Origin: CAYXAA01 sp964462985
GTDB taxonomy: Bacteria > Pseudomonadota > Alphaproteobacteria > Rhizobiales > Stappiaceae
Length of the DNA: 64,000 nucleotides
Direction of reading: 5' to 3'
NCBI GenBank assembly: GCA_964462985.1
Contig: CAYXAA010000007.1
Location: forward strand, 62,001-126,000
In this document: positions 1 to 7,574 of the stretch, in pieces
Numbering within the stretch: position 1 is the stretch's first letter
Layout of the letters: every line of letters starts with the position of its first letter
Translations under genes and position numbers: made by a program
The notes under the pieces: generated by a model
Told to the model about the DNA's origin: nothing
Databases searched by the model: none
Seen by the model: only the letters and a program-made list of their open reading frames with translations

Positions 1-509
1 CCGTCATCGGGCCAGGTGTCCTGATGGGCGTCGAACTGCACCAGCGCCAGCGACCCGTGGCGGGCGACATGGGCCCTGAGCAGCGGATAGGTGACGAAAT
101 GGTCGCCGCCGATCGAGAACAGGTGGCAGCCGGAGTCGAGGATTTCCGAGGCCTGGGTCTCGATGTAATTCGGCACGCCGGCAGGATCGCCATAGTCGAA
201 TCCGCAGTCGCCATAGTCGACCGCGGCAAGCACCTCCCAGGGGTCGAAGCCGAACGGGTATTGCGGGTCGCCATCGAAGATCGCCGAGGCGCGGCGCACC
301 GCCTGCGGCCCGAAGCGGGCGCCGGGGCGGTTGGACACCGAGGCATCGAACGGAATTCCCCAGATGGCGAGATCGACCCCGGCAAGGTCGCGCGAGTAGC
401 GCCGCCGCATGAACGACAGCGCTCCACCGTAGGTCGGCTCGCGCGAGCCACCGGTGAGGCTGGTACCGAGAAAGGCGTTGTCGGTCGGCCGCGGCTGCTT
501 CGGGTTCAT
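1..509 (-). CDS. speB: Agmatinase (ureohydrolase family), C-terminus cut off by window edge
   Basis: Hydrolyses agmatine to putrescine and urea. About 169 N-terminal residues are visible, translated directly from the minus strand; the rest lies outside the window. Ureohydrolase metal-binding motifs are present: GGDH at residues 134-137 and DAHQD at 160-164. The residues around them (GIPFDASVSNRPGARFGP) are agmatinase-like rather than arginase-like. The ATG at 509 is preceded by GGAGGACAGTCC on the minus strand, a good ribosome site. It lies upstream of an amino-acid permease and near rocD and rocF, which fits arginine/agmatine catabolism. Guanidino-acid hydrolases of the same fold (guanidinobutyrase, guanidinopropionase) cannot be excluded from the N-terminal half. 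Confidence 0.88.
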   Translation of the reverse strand, partial: MNPKQPRPTDNAFLGTSLTGGSREPTYGGALSFMRRRYSRDLAGVDLAIWGIPFDASVSNRPGARFGPQAVRRASAIFDGDPQYPFGFDPWEVLAAVDYGDCGFDYGDPAGVPNYIETQASEILDSGCHLFSIGGDHFVTYPLLRAHVARHGSLALVQFDAHQDTWPDD

Positions 510-659
510 CGGACTGTCCTCCGGTTACCCGGAAGGGAGTAGCGCGATGGGCAGCTCGGGGCAATGTGGAGCGTTCGTCACCCACCGGCAGGCCCGCATC
601 CACCGAGGCTCTGTCTTCGACGATGTCGACCCCTGTCCATCGCTCTCATCCCGCCTCCG

Positions 660-685
660 CATCGGTATGGTTCATCGGTATGGTT
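660..685 (+). repeat. Tandem pair of a 13-mer (CATCGGTATGGTT x2)
   Basis: CATCGGTATGGTT occurs at 660-672 and again at 673-685 with no spacer. The second copy is the start of the 55-bp gap-flanking repeat. It could be a regulator-binding direct repeat upstream of the permease, or the short repeat that confused the assembler. Confidence 0.7.
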
Positions 686-727
686 TTTGTGGCACCGGGA
701 AGAGCTATCATCGATTGCCAAACCATG
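673..727 (+). repeat. 55-bp direct repeat, left copy (touches the N gap)
   Basis: The 55 bases from 673 to 727 (starting CATCGGTATGG, ending CCAAACCATG) are identical to 828-882 and abut the N run directly. Exact identity ending at the gap on both sides suggests contig ends sharing an assembler k-mer overlap, so the copies may be one sequence in the real genome. Confidence 0.9.
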
Positions 728-827
728 NNNNNNNNNNNNNNNNNNNNNNNNNNNNNNNNNNNNNNNNNNNNNNNNNNNNNNNNNNNNNNNNNNNNNNNNN
801 NNNNNNNNNNNNNNNNNNNNNNNNNNN
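728..827. other. Assembly gap of exactly 100 N
   Basis: A run of 100 N, the usual placeholder for a gap of unknown length. It lies in the region between speB and the APC permease (510-1075), where I see no gene. Predicted ORFs that run through the N run are meaningless. Confidence 0.98.
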
Positions 828-882
828 CATCGGTATGGTTTTTGTGGCACCGGGAAGAGCTATCATCGATTGCCAAACCATG
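828..882 (+). repeat. 55-bp direct repeat, right copy (touches the N gap)
   Basis: Identical to 673-727. The homology begins at the first base after the N run and stops at 882, where the sequence continues as ATTGGCACC. See the left copy for interpretation. Confidence 0.9.
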
Positions 883-1075
883 ATTGGCACCTCCAGATCT
901 ACAATTATTAGTTGCGATACTTGGTTCATTGCGACTGCCGGCAGTACTGCACGGCATGGTAGCAAGGTGCGCCAACACTCATCCCTTGCCCCGTCCCGCC
1001 GCCTGTGCTCGTCTAGCCCCGGCAGCGCCGTCCCGCCCGGGCCGATCGCGCGTCAATCGGGGCCTTGCGATACCC

Positions 1076-2671
1076 ATGCAACTCAACCGCGAGATCGGGC
1101 TGGTCGGCCTGACCTTCGTCGCCGTCGGCGGCATAATTGGCTCGGGCTGGCTGTTCGCGCCGCTGCTCGCGGCCAAGGCGGCCGGACCGGCCGCGCTGAT
1201 CGCCTGGGCGATCGGTGCCTTCGCCATGCTCTTGCTCGCCGTCACTTTCGCCGAAATCTCGGCCATGCTGCCGGTGCCGGGCGGCATCGCCGCCGTGCCG
1301 CAGTTCAGCCACGGCAACGTCGTCTCCATGGCCATGGGCTATACCGCCTGGATCGGCTACAACACGACGGCGCCGATAGAGGTCGAGGCGATGCTGAAAT
1401 ACCTCGCCCCTTATGCGAGTTGGCTCTATGACCAGCCCGGCACAGAGACGCTCTCCCCCGCCGGTGTCGCTACCGCCTTCTGTCTTCTTGCTCTCTTCGT
1501 CGTTCTCAACGCCTATGGCGTGCGCCTGTTCGCGGCGATCAACACGACCATTACCTGGGCCAAAATCGCGGTTCCGGCGCTGGTCGCCGTCGCGCTGATG
1601 GCGAGTTCCTTCCGGGTCGAGAACTTCACGACGCACGGATTTGCGCCACTCGGACTCGCCGGCATTCTCACCGCCGTCTCCTCCGGCGGCGTGATCTTCT
1701 CGATGATCGGCTTCCGTCACGCCATCGACCTTGCCGGCGAGGCAAAAAACCCGCGCTTCACCATTCCGGCGGCGCTGATCCTGTCGCTGGTGATCTGCTT
1801 TCTGGTCTACGGCGGACTGCAGCTCGCCTTCGTCGCTGCCCTGCCGCCTGAGGACATCGCCGGCGGCTGGCCGGCTCTCACCTTCTCGCACGATCTCGGC
1901 CCGCTCGGCGCCCTCGCCGCCGCCGCCGGGTTGCTCTGGCTCGTCAGCCTGATGAACGTCGCAGCCGTGGTCTCGCCTTTCGGCGGCGCACTGGTGGCCG
2001 TTGGCTCCAACGCGCGGCTGGCACTGGCGCTCTCGGCCAACGGCTTTCTGCCGAAGCGGTTTTCTGGCCTGTCCGCGAACGGCGTGCCGCTCGCCGCCCT
2101 CCTGCTCAACCTCATTGTTTCCGGCGCCTTCCTGTTCCTGCTGCCGTTCGAGGAGATCGTGGCCCTGAACGGGGCGGCAATCGTGCTCTCCTTCGTCGTC
2201 GGGCCGATCGCCGTCGTGGCGCTGCGACGCCTTGCGCCCGGCCAGCCACGCTCGTTCAAGGTGCCGTGGGTGCGGGTGACGGCGGCGGCCGCTTTCGTCG
2301 TCTCCACGCTGGTGATCTACTGGAGCGGTTTCGACACGATCTGGCGCCTGGGGATTGCACTCGTCGTCGGCCTCGGCTTCTTCCTTGTGCGCTTGCCGGC
2401 CATGAAGGACGTAACTCTCGACCTTGGCCAGGCGGTGTGGCTCCTTCCTTATCTCGCCGGCATCGGATTGATCTCGTTCCTCGGCACCTTCGGCGGCCGA
2501 GGCGTGATCCCGTTTGGCTGGGACCTGCTCGTGCTCATGGTCTTCGCCCTTGCTGTCTTCGAACTGGCGCTCAGAAATGCGCTCGCCCAGGCGCAATTCG
2601 ACGCCCAGTTCGACCTGGTGCTGGCCGACCTCGGCATGAGCGGAGACATCTACCGGCGGCTGGAACTGTAG
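1076..2671 (+). CDS. APC-superfamily amino acid permease
   Basis: Predicted 531-residue inner-membrane transporter of the amino acid-polyamine-organocation superfamily. The first membrane helix carries the APC glycine motif (GGIIGSGWLFAP, about residues 18-29), and there are at least 12 hydrophobic segments with a short charged C-terminus. The region RHAIDLAGEAKNPR (about residues 217-230) matches the helix 6-7 loop typical of APC carriers. As I recall, the N-terminus resembles the YveA-like aspartate/proton symporter subgroup. I chose the ATG at 1076 because it opens exactly at the first conserved segment; an upstream in-frame extension to 884 has no family similarity. Its position beside speB, rocD and rocF suggests arginine, ornithine or agmatine as substrate, which is inference. 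Confidence 0.82.
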   Translation: MQLNREIGLVGLTFVAVGGIIGSGWLFAPLLAAKAAGPAALIAWAIGAFAMLLLAVTFAEISAMLPVPGGIAAVPQFSHGNVVSMAMGYTAWIGYNTTAPIEVEAMLKYLAPYASWLYDQPGTETLSPAGVATAFCLLALFVVLNAYGVRLFAAINTTITWAKIAVPALVAVALMASSFRVENFTTHGFAPLGLAGILTAVSSGGVIFSMIGFRHAIDLAGEAKNPRFTIPAALILSLVICFLVYGGLQLAFVAALPPEDIAGGWPALTFSHDLGPLGALAAAAGLLWLVSLMNVAAVVSPFGGALVAVGSNARLALALSANGFLPKRFSGLSANGVPLAALLLNLIVSGAFLFLLPFEEIVALNGAAIVLSFVVGPIAVVALRRLAPGQPRSFKVPWVRVTAAAAFVVSTLVIYWSGFDTIWRLGIALVVGLGFFLVRLPAMKDVTLDLGQAVWLLPYLAGIGLISFLGTFGGRGVIPFGWDLLVLMVFALAVFELALRNALAQAQFDAQFDLVLADLGMSGDIYRRLEL

Positions 2672-2782
2672 CGAGCCCGACGCCACACGGCACCGGCTGC
2701 ACCGGCGCCATGCCGTTCCCGGCATCAAGGCGCGCGGAGCTTCATCGTGCTCTCCACCACCTGGCGCGGCCCCGCCCCTAGG

Positions 2783-3997
2783 TCACGCCGCCAGCCGGGT
2801 CAGAACTTTGTCGAAGCGTTCCAGCGCCCAGTCGACCTCATCGCGTCTGATGACGAGCGGCGGGGCGATGCGGATGGTGTGGTCGTGGGTATCCTTGGCC
2901 AGGATCCCCTCCTCGCGCAGCGCCTCGCAGTAGCGCCTCGCGCCGCCGGCCTCGGGATGGAGCTCGACAGCGAGCATCAGGCCACGGCCGCGGACCTCGC
3001 GCACGGCGTTGGAGCGGATGTCGGAAAGGCCCTTCCTGAAATAGTCGCCCTGCCGGGCGGCGTTCTCGATCATGCCCTCCTCGGTTAGCACGCGGAGTGC
3101 GGCACGGGCGACGGCGCAGGCAAGCGGGTTGCCGCCAAAGGTCGAGCCGTGCTGGCCCGGTTTCAGCACGCCAAGCACCTCGGAGTTGGAGAGCACGGCC
3201 GAGACCGGGTAGAAGCCGCCAGAGAGCGCCTTTCCGACCAGGGTGACGTCGGCCTCAATGCCCTCGTGCTCCTCGGCGAGCAGCTTGCCCGTGCGGCCAA
3301 GCCCGGTCTGGATCTCGTCAAGGATCAGCGTGACGTTCTTCCTCGTGCAGAGCTCACGCACCGCCGGGAAATAGCCCGCCGGCGGGATCACCACTCCGGC
3401 TTCGCCCTGGATCGGCTCGACCAGGAAGGCGACGGTTTTGTCGGTGATGGCCTCCTCGAGCGCGGCCAAATCGCCGAACGGCACCACCTTGAAGCCCGGC
3501 GCGAACGGCCCGAAGCCCTCGCGGGCGACCGGATCGGTCGAGAACCCGACGATGCCGATGGTGCGGCCGTGGAAATTGTCGGCGCAGACGATGATCTCGG
3601 CTTGGTCCTTCGGCACGCCGCGGACCTCGTAGCCCCATTTGCGCACCGCCTTGATCGCGGTCTCCACCGCCTCGGCGCCGGAGTTCATCGGCAGCACCTT
3701 GTGCGAGCCGGTGAGCGCGGCGATCTCCTCGTAGAACAGCGCGAGCTGGTCGTTGCGGAAGGCGCGCGAGGTGAGCGTCAGCTTCGCCGCCTGTTCGACC
3801 ATCGCCTTGAAGATCTTTGGATGGCAATGCCCCTGATTGACGGCGGAATAGGCTGACAGGCAATCGAGATAGCGCCGGCCCTCGACGTCCCACACCCAGA
3901 TGCCCTCGCCGCGATCGAGCACCACGTCGAGCGGCTGGTAGTTGTGGGCGCCAAGCCGGTGTTCGGCCTCGATATAATCGCTGGGTATGCGGCTCAT
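2783..3997 (-). CDS. rocD: Ornithine--oxo-acid aminotransferase
   Basis: Converts ornithine and 2-oxoglutarate to glutamate-5-semialdehyde and glutamate, the step after arginase. The 404 residues match the usual length of this class III PLP aminotransferase. Visible signatures are YLDCLSAYSAVNQGHCHP near residue 43-60, NSGAEAVE at 105-112, NFHGRT at 141-146, ILDEIQTGLGRTG at 225-237 and the PLP lysine K256 in LVGKALSGG. It lies 19 nt downstream of rocF on the same strand, so the two probably form one operon; it is convergent with the permease. The close fit to RocD rather than ArgD comes from the N-terminal YIEAEHRLGAHNYQPL segment, typical of ornithine aminotransferases. Confidence 0.95.
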   Translation of the reverse strand: MSRIPSDYIEAEHRLGAHNYQPLDVVLDRGEGIWVWDVEGRRYLDCLSAYSAVNQGHCHPKIFKAMVEQAAKLTLTSRAFRNDQLALFYEEIAALTGSHKVLPMNSGAEAVETAIKAVRKWGYEVRGVPKDQAEIIVCADNFHGRTIGIVGFSTDPVAREGFGPFAPGFKVVPFGDLAALEEAITDKTVAFLVEPIQGEAGVVIPPAGYFPAVRELCTRKNVTLILDEIQTGLGRTGKLLAEEHEGIEADVTLVGKALSGGFYPVSAVLSNSEVLGVLKPGQHGSTFGGNPLACAVARAALRVLTEEGMIENAARQGDYFRKGLSDIRSNAVREVRGRGLMLAVELHPEAGGARRYCEALREEGILAKDTHDHTIRIAPPLVIRRDEVDWALERFDKVLTRLAA

Positions 3998-4016
3998 CAG
4001 ACTGGTCTCCCGATAC

Positions 4017-4970
4017 TCACGCGAACGACTGGGTCGGCCGGTCCATGACCTGTTGGCCGAACAGGCTGGCGACGAGATCGGCCATCACCACGGCGCTGCG
4101 GCCGCGCTCGTCGAGGAAGGGATTGAGCTCGACCACGTCGAGGGAGACGACGCGGCCGAAATCCGACAGCATCTCCATGACGAGATGCGCCTCGCGGTAG
4201 GAGGCACCGCCCGGCACCGTGGTGCCGACCCCGGGCGCCACCGTCGGGTCGAGGAAATCGACGTCGAGCGAGACGTGGAGCACGCCATCGACGGCGTCGA
4301 TCTGGTCAAGGAAGCGGCGCATCAGCACCGAGACGCCGTGCTCGTCAATCTGGCGCATGTCGAACACCTGGACCTTGCGACGCCTGAGCAGCGCGCGCTC
4401 CTGCGGGTCGATCGAGCGGGCACCGAAGATGCACATCCGCTTTGGATCGACAGCGACGGTGGGCTCGGCGCCGAACACCGGGTGGAGCTCCGGTTCTCCG
4501 GCCATCAGCGCCAGGGACATGCCGTGCAGGTTGCCAGATGGCGTGATCGCCGGCGTGTTGAAGTCGGCATGAGCATCAAGCCACAGCACGAACAGCGGCC
4601 GCCCCCGTTCGGACCAGTGCCGGGCGATGCCCATCAGTGAGCCCATCGACAGGCTGTGGTCGCCGCCGAGGAAGATCGGCAGCCGGCCGGAGCTGGCAAT
4701 GTCATAGGAGCGGCGGGCGAGCGGTCGGACCCAGGAGGCCACGACCTCGGGCAGATGCGCCCGGCCGTCGAAGACGAGGCGGCCGATTTCGTCGAGCGGC
4801 TGCGGTGCAATATCACCGAGGTCCTCGACGGACCAGCCGAGCGCCTCGAGCCGTTCGGCCAGGCCCGCGACCCGCAGCGCCGCCGGTCCCATGATTGCGC
4901 CGCGCCGGCCGGTACCGGCCTCGATCGGCACGCCGATCAGCGTCAAAGCCGTCGCCATCGTTTCGCCCAT
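4017..4970 (-). CDS. rocF: Arginase
   Basis: Hydrolyses arginine to ornithine and urea using a binuclear Mn centre. The 317-residue protein carries all three metal-ligand motifs in order: GGDHS, DAHADFN and SLDVDFLDP, plus the arginase NLHGM segment and the C-terminal SLDVVELNP. Two nearby ATG codons (4970 and 4958) are possible starts; the difference is four residues. It is the promoter-proximal gene of rocF-rocD and is divergent from an Lrp/AsnC regulator. Arginase with ornithine aminotransferase under an AsnC-type regulator (ArcR/ArgR-like) is a standard alphaproteobacterial arginine catabolic unit. Confidence 0.96.
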   Translation of the reverse strand: MGETMATALTLIGVPIEAGTGRRGAIMGPAALRVAGLAERLEALGWSVEDLGDIAPQPLDEIGRLVFDGRAHLPEVVASWVRPLARRSYDIASSGRLPIFLGGDHSLSMGSLMGIARHWSERGRPLFVLWLDAHADFNTPAITPSGNLHGMSLALMAGEPELHPVFGAEPTVAVDPKRMCIFGARSIDPQERALLRRRKVQVFDMRQIDEHGVSVLMRRFLDQIDAVDGVLHVSLDVDFLDPTVAPGVGTTVPGGASYREAHLVMEMLSDFGRVVSLDVVELNPFLDERGRSAVVMADLVASLFGQQVMDRPTQSFA

Positions 4971-5082
4971 CGTCCTGAAACCCTCAAGGATACGCCTGTC
5001 GACCGCACCGCGAAACCGTTGTCATGTTCTGCTTCCAAGGATGCAGACCGGAGGTGGTGACGCAAAGGCAGCATTCTGGCAA

Positions 5083-5105
5083 TTTGAAAGAGCAGTTTTT
5101 TCAAA
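5083..5105. promoter_or_regulatory. Perfect inverted repeat TTTGAAA-N9-TTTCAAA, candidate Lrp/AsnC operator
   Basis: TTTGAAA at 5083-5089 and its exact complement TTTCAAA at 5099-5105, nine bases apart, lie in the rocF/lrp divergent intergenic region, 30 nt before the regulator ATG at 5136. AT-rich dyads of this type are typical of Lrp/AsnC binding sites. Its role as the operator is inference. Confidence 0.6.
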
Positions 5106-5135
5106 GTGAGAAGCCAAACTACCGAAACGAACAGG

Positions 5136-5558
5136 ATGGACGATCTCGACCGCCGTCTCATCGCGCTGCTGCGCCACGACGCCCGCCTGCCGGTGGCCTC
5201 GCTGGCGGCCCATCTGGGCGTGTCGCGGGCGACGGTGCGCGGCCGGATCGACCGCTTGATGGCCACGGGCATCATCCAGGGCTTTACCGTGCGTCTGCGG
5301 GAGGACGCGGCCGAGAACCGTGTGCGGGCGGTGATGATGATCGAGGTCGAGGGCCACCGCACCGAGGCGGTGCTGCGCCGCCTCGCCGGCTTTCCGGAGG
5401 TGCGCGCGCTGCATTCGACCAATGGCCGCTGGGACGTGGTGGCGGAGTTGGAGACCGACACTCTCCAGAGTTTTGATCGCTTGCTTTCGGAAATCCGCCT
5501 GCTCGATGGCATCGCGGCCTCGGAGACCAGCATCTTGCTGGCGTCACGCAAGGAATGA
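5136..5558 (+). CDS. Lrp/AsnC family transcriptional regulator of the arginine catabolic genes
   Basis: 140-residue regulator with an N-terminal winged helix-turn-helix (PVASLAAHLGVSRATVRGRI, about residues 19-38) and a C-terminal RAM/AsnC effector domain that probably senses an amino acid. It is divergent from rocF-rocD, so arginine or ornithine is the likely ligand. A GTG at 5106 is in frame, but it immediately follows the inverted repeat at 5083-5105 and has no ribosome site. The ATG at 5136 follows AACAGG and starts MDDLDRRLIALLR, the normal AsnC N-terminus, so I prefer it. Confidence 0.9.
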   Translation: MDDLDRRLIALLRHDARLPVASLAAHLGVSRATVRGRIDRLMATGIIQGFTVRLREDAAENRVRAVMMIEVEGHRTEAVLRRLAGFPEVRALHSTNGRWDVVAELETDTLQSFDRLLSEIRLLDGIAASETSILLASRKE

Positions 5559-5598
5559 ACGCCGCGGCCGGTGGGTTGGAGAGCCAGGGTTGAATTCC

Positions 5599-5612
5599 GG
5601 AACGAGCGGTCC
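5599..5612. promoter_or_regulatory. Candidate TetR operator upstream of the tetR gene
   Basis: GGAACGAGCGGTCC, 13 nt before the tetR ATG, shares GGAAC-N3-C-N-GTCC with the core of the dyad at 6245-6266 upstream of the OYE gene. Shared GGA-N8-TCC half-sites in front of both genes suggest one repressor acting at both. This is inference from similarity only (10 of 14 bases). Confidence 0.42.
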
Positions 5613-5624
5613 ATATTTTGTGGC

Positions 5625-6212
5625 ATGACGAGCGCAGCGACAAAGCCACAGCCCGGTCCCGGACGCCCCCGCGGCTTCGACGAAGCCGAGGTGCTTCACG
5701 CCGCGCTGGAGCTGTTCTGGCGCCAGGGCTACGAGGCGACGTCGCTCGACGAGCTGACGGCGGCGATGGGCATCAGCCGGTCGAGTTTCTATGCCACCTT
5801 CGGCTCCAAGCACGGCGTGCTGGTCGCAGCCATGACGTGCTATTCCGACGCGGCGCTTGCGGCCCTTGCCAAGCTGGCCCGCGGCGATGCGGCGGACGCG
5901 GTGCCGGCGATGCTGAAGTCGCTGGCGAACCCGAAGGGCGGCCCCAAGGGCTGCTTGCTCGTCAACTGCATCACCGAGCTTGCGCCGCATTGTCCTGACG
6001 TCGCGGCGCTCGGGCGCAGGCACTTTGCGAAGATCGTGGAGCTTTTCGCCGGCGTGCTCTCGCCCGATGATCCGGCACGGGCCCTCGATCGGGCACGGGC
6101 ACTGACCGCCCTCGCCCTCGGCACCGTGACCCTGCGCAAGTCCGGCACGCCGCCGGAGCAGATCGACGCGGCGCTTGACGAGGCCCGCGTTCTTCTCACC
6201 AACCCGATCTGA
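5625..6212 (+). CDS. TetR family repressor
   Basis: 195-residue TetR/AcrR-type regulator. The N-terminal DNA-binding helices run from about residue 16 to 66 and include the recognition segment LTAAMGISRSSFYATFGSKHGVL. The C-terminal ligand-binding half resembles the TetR_C_16/YcdC-like group without a recognisable ligand signature. The start at the ATG 5625 gives the usual short basic arm before the HTH. It is 76 nt upstream of, and codirectional with, an OYE-family reductase. By analogy with nemR-nemA it probably represses that gene and is relieved by electrophiles; this is not shown by the sequence. A conserved CXL-type cysteine cannot be assigned. Confidence 0.88.
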   Translation: MTSAATKPQPGPGRPRGFDEAEVLHAALELFWRQGYEATSLDELTAAMGISRSSFYATFGSKHGVLVAAMTCYSDAALAALAKLARGDAADAVPAMLKSLANPKGGPKGCLLVNCITELAPHCPDVAALGRRHFAKIVELFAGVLSPDDPARALDRARALTALALGTVTLRKSGTPPEQIDAALDEARVLLTNPI

Positions 6213-6244
6213 CCTTCCACCCCTGCCCGCGTTTTCATGGGCAT

Positions 6245-6266
6245 TTTTGGAACAGACAGTCCAAAA
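6245..6266. promoter_or_regulatory. Inverted repeat TTTTGGA-N8-TCCAAAA, candidate TetR operator for the OYE gene
   Basis: Perfect 7-bp arms at 6245-6251 and 6260-6266 separated by eight bases, in the 76-nt gap between tetR and the reductase and 22 nt before its ATG. Size and position fit a TetR-family operator. Confidence 0.62.
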
Positions 6267-6288
6267 CTTAGGCAACCAGGAGCATTCG

Positions 6289-7386
6289 ATGACCAAGCCA
6301 AAGCTGTTCACACCCGTCCGCGCCGGCGCGCTGGAGCTTGCCAACCGCGTCGTCATGGCGCCGCTGACGCGCAACCGCGCCCGGGCCGAAGACGACGCGC
6401 CGTACGAGATCCACGCCGACTACTATGCCCAGCGTGCCGGCGCCGGCCTTATCATCACCGAGGGCTCGCAGATCAGCCCGGAGGGCAAGGGTTACGCCTG
6501 GACGCCCGGCATCTACAGCGATGCCCAGATCGCCGGCTGGAGGGCGGTGACCGACGCCGTCCACGCCAAGGGCGGCAAGATCGTCATCCAGCTCTGGCAT
6601 GTCGGCCGTGTGTCGCACACCTCGTTGCAGCCGGGAGGTCAGGCGCCTGTGGCCCCGTCCGCGATCGGCGCGGCAGCGAGAACCTTCGACGGCACTGGCT
6701 TCGTCGAGACCTCGGTACCCCGCGCGCTTGAGCTGGCCGAAATCCCGCGGCTAATCGCCGACTTCCGCAAGGCGGCAGAGAACGCCAAGGCCGCCGGCTT
6801 CGACGGCGTCGAGCTGCACGCCGCCAACGGATATCTGCTCAACCAGTTCCTGTGCGACGGCTCGAACACGCGCACCGATGCGTATGGCGGCTCAGTCGAG
6901 AACCGGGTGCGGCTGCTCGGCGAAGTGCTCGAGGCGCTGACCGACGTCTGGGGTGCCGATCGCGTCGGTGTACGACTCAGCCCGTTTGCAAACGCCAATG
7001 GCGTGTCCGACAGCGACCCGATGGCGACCTTCGGCCATGCGATCGACGTCCTGAACCGGTTCGGGCTCGCCTATCTGCACATGGTGGAAGGCCAGACCGG
7101 CGGCTCGCGCGACTTGCCCGAGGGCTGGAGCATCGACGCGCTGCGCCGGCGATTCGACGGCGTTTATATCGCCAACAACGGATACGACCGCGAGATGGCG
7201 ATCGAGGCCGTCGAATCCGACAAAGCCGACCTCGTCGCCTTCGGCAAGCTCTACATCGCCAACCCGGACCTCGCTCTCAGGTTGGAGAAGGGTGCCCCGC
7301 TCAACGAGCCTGACCGCGCCACCTTCTACGGCGGAGGCCGCGAGGGCTACACTGACTACCCGTTCCTGGAAGAGGCGGTGGCCTGA
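6289..7386 (+). CDS. nemA: Old yellow enzyme family ene-reductase (NemA-like)
   Basis: 365-residue FMN TIM-barrel flavoprotein that reduces activated C=C bonds, N-ethylmaleimide or nitrate esters with NAD(P)H. OYE motifs visible: VVMAPLTRNRA near residue 17, QLWHVGR near 102, the substrate-binding His/Asn pair in ELHAANGYLLNQF, NRVRLL, and the phosphate-binding C-terminal IANNGYDREMA followed by FGKLYIANPDL. The ATG at 6289 follows CAGGAG (spacing 7). Gene and regulator order match nemR-nemA detoxification cassettes. I use the nemA symbol for the family; the real substrate is unknown. Confidence 0.9.
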   Translation: MTKPKLFTPVRAGALELANRVVMAPLTRNRARAEDDAPYEIHADYYAQRAGAGLIITEGSQISPEGKGYAWTPGIYSDAQIAGWRAVTDAVHAKGGKIVIQLWHVGRVSHTSLQPGGQAPVAPSAIGAAARTFDGTGFVETSVPRALELAEIPRLIADFRKAAENAKAAGFDGVELHAANGYLLNQFLCDGSNTRTDAYGGSVENRVRLLGEVLEALTDVWGADRVGVRLSPFANANGVSDSDPMATFGHAIDVLNRFGLAYLHMVEGQTGGSRDLPEGWSIDALRRRFDGVYIANNGYDREMAIEAVESDKADLVAFGKLYIANPDLALRLEKGAPLNEPDRATFYGGGREGYTDYPFLEEAVA

Positions 7387-7520
7387 CGCAAGCTTCGGGT
7401 GGACGGCGGCGCGAAGGAGAGAGCGTTCAAAGCCGCCCTTCTCCGTCGCCGTCTCTCGGCCAATCCGGCCTCGGCGTCGTCCGACCGGACGATGACGATG
7501 AAGCGTTAGCCGGAAACAAG

Positions 7521-7548
7521 AAAGGGCCGCGGAATGCCGCGGCCCTTT
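7521..7548 (-). terminator. Rho-independent terminator of rplM-rpsI
   Basis: Perfect 12-bp stem (AAAGGGCCGCGG / CCGCGGCCCTTT) with a 4-nt loop, 27 nt beyond the rpsI stop. On the minus strand it is followed by a T-rich stretch (CTTGTTTCC). It also lies downstream of the plus-strand OYE gene and may act in both directions. Confidence 0.85.
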
Positions 7549-7574
7549 GGCATGGGTAAGCTCCGTGAACCGGA

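Noticed and set aside
884..1075. 64-codon N-terminal extension of the APC permease
   Set aside because: No family similarity and no ribosome site; conserved sequence begins at the ATG 1076.
454..1431. Open frame running through the N gap and into the permease start
   Set aside because: Translates runs of N as X and has no coding character; it is a gap artefact.
1013..2728. 571-codon antisense frame opposite the APC permease
   Set aside because: Shadow frame typical of high-GC genes; product is Arg/Gly/His-rich with no domain.
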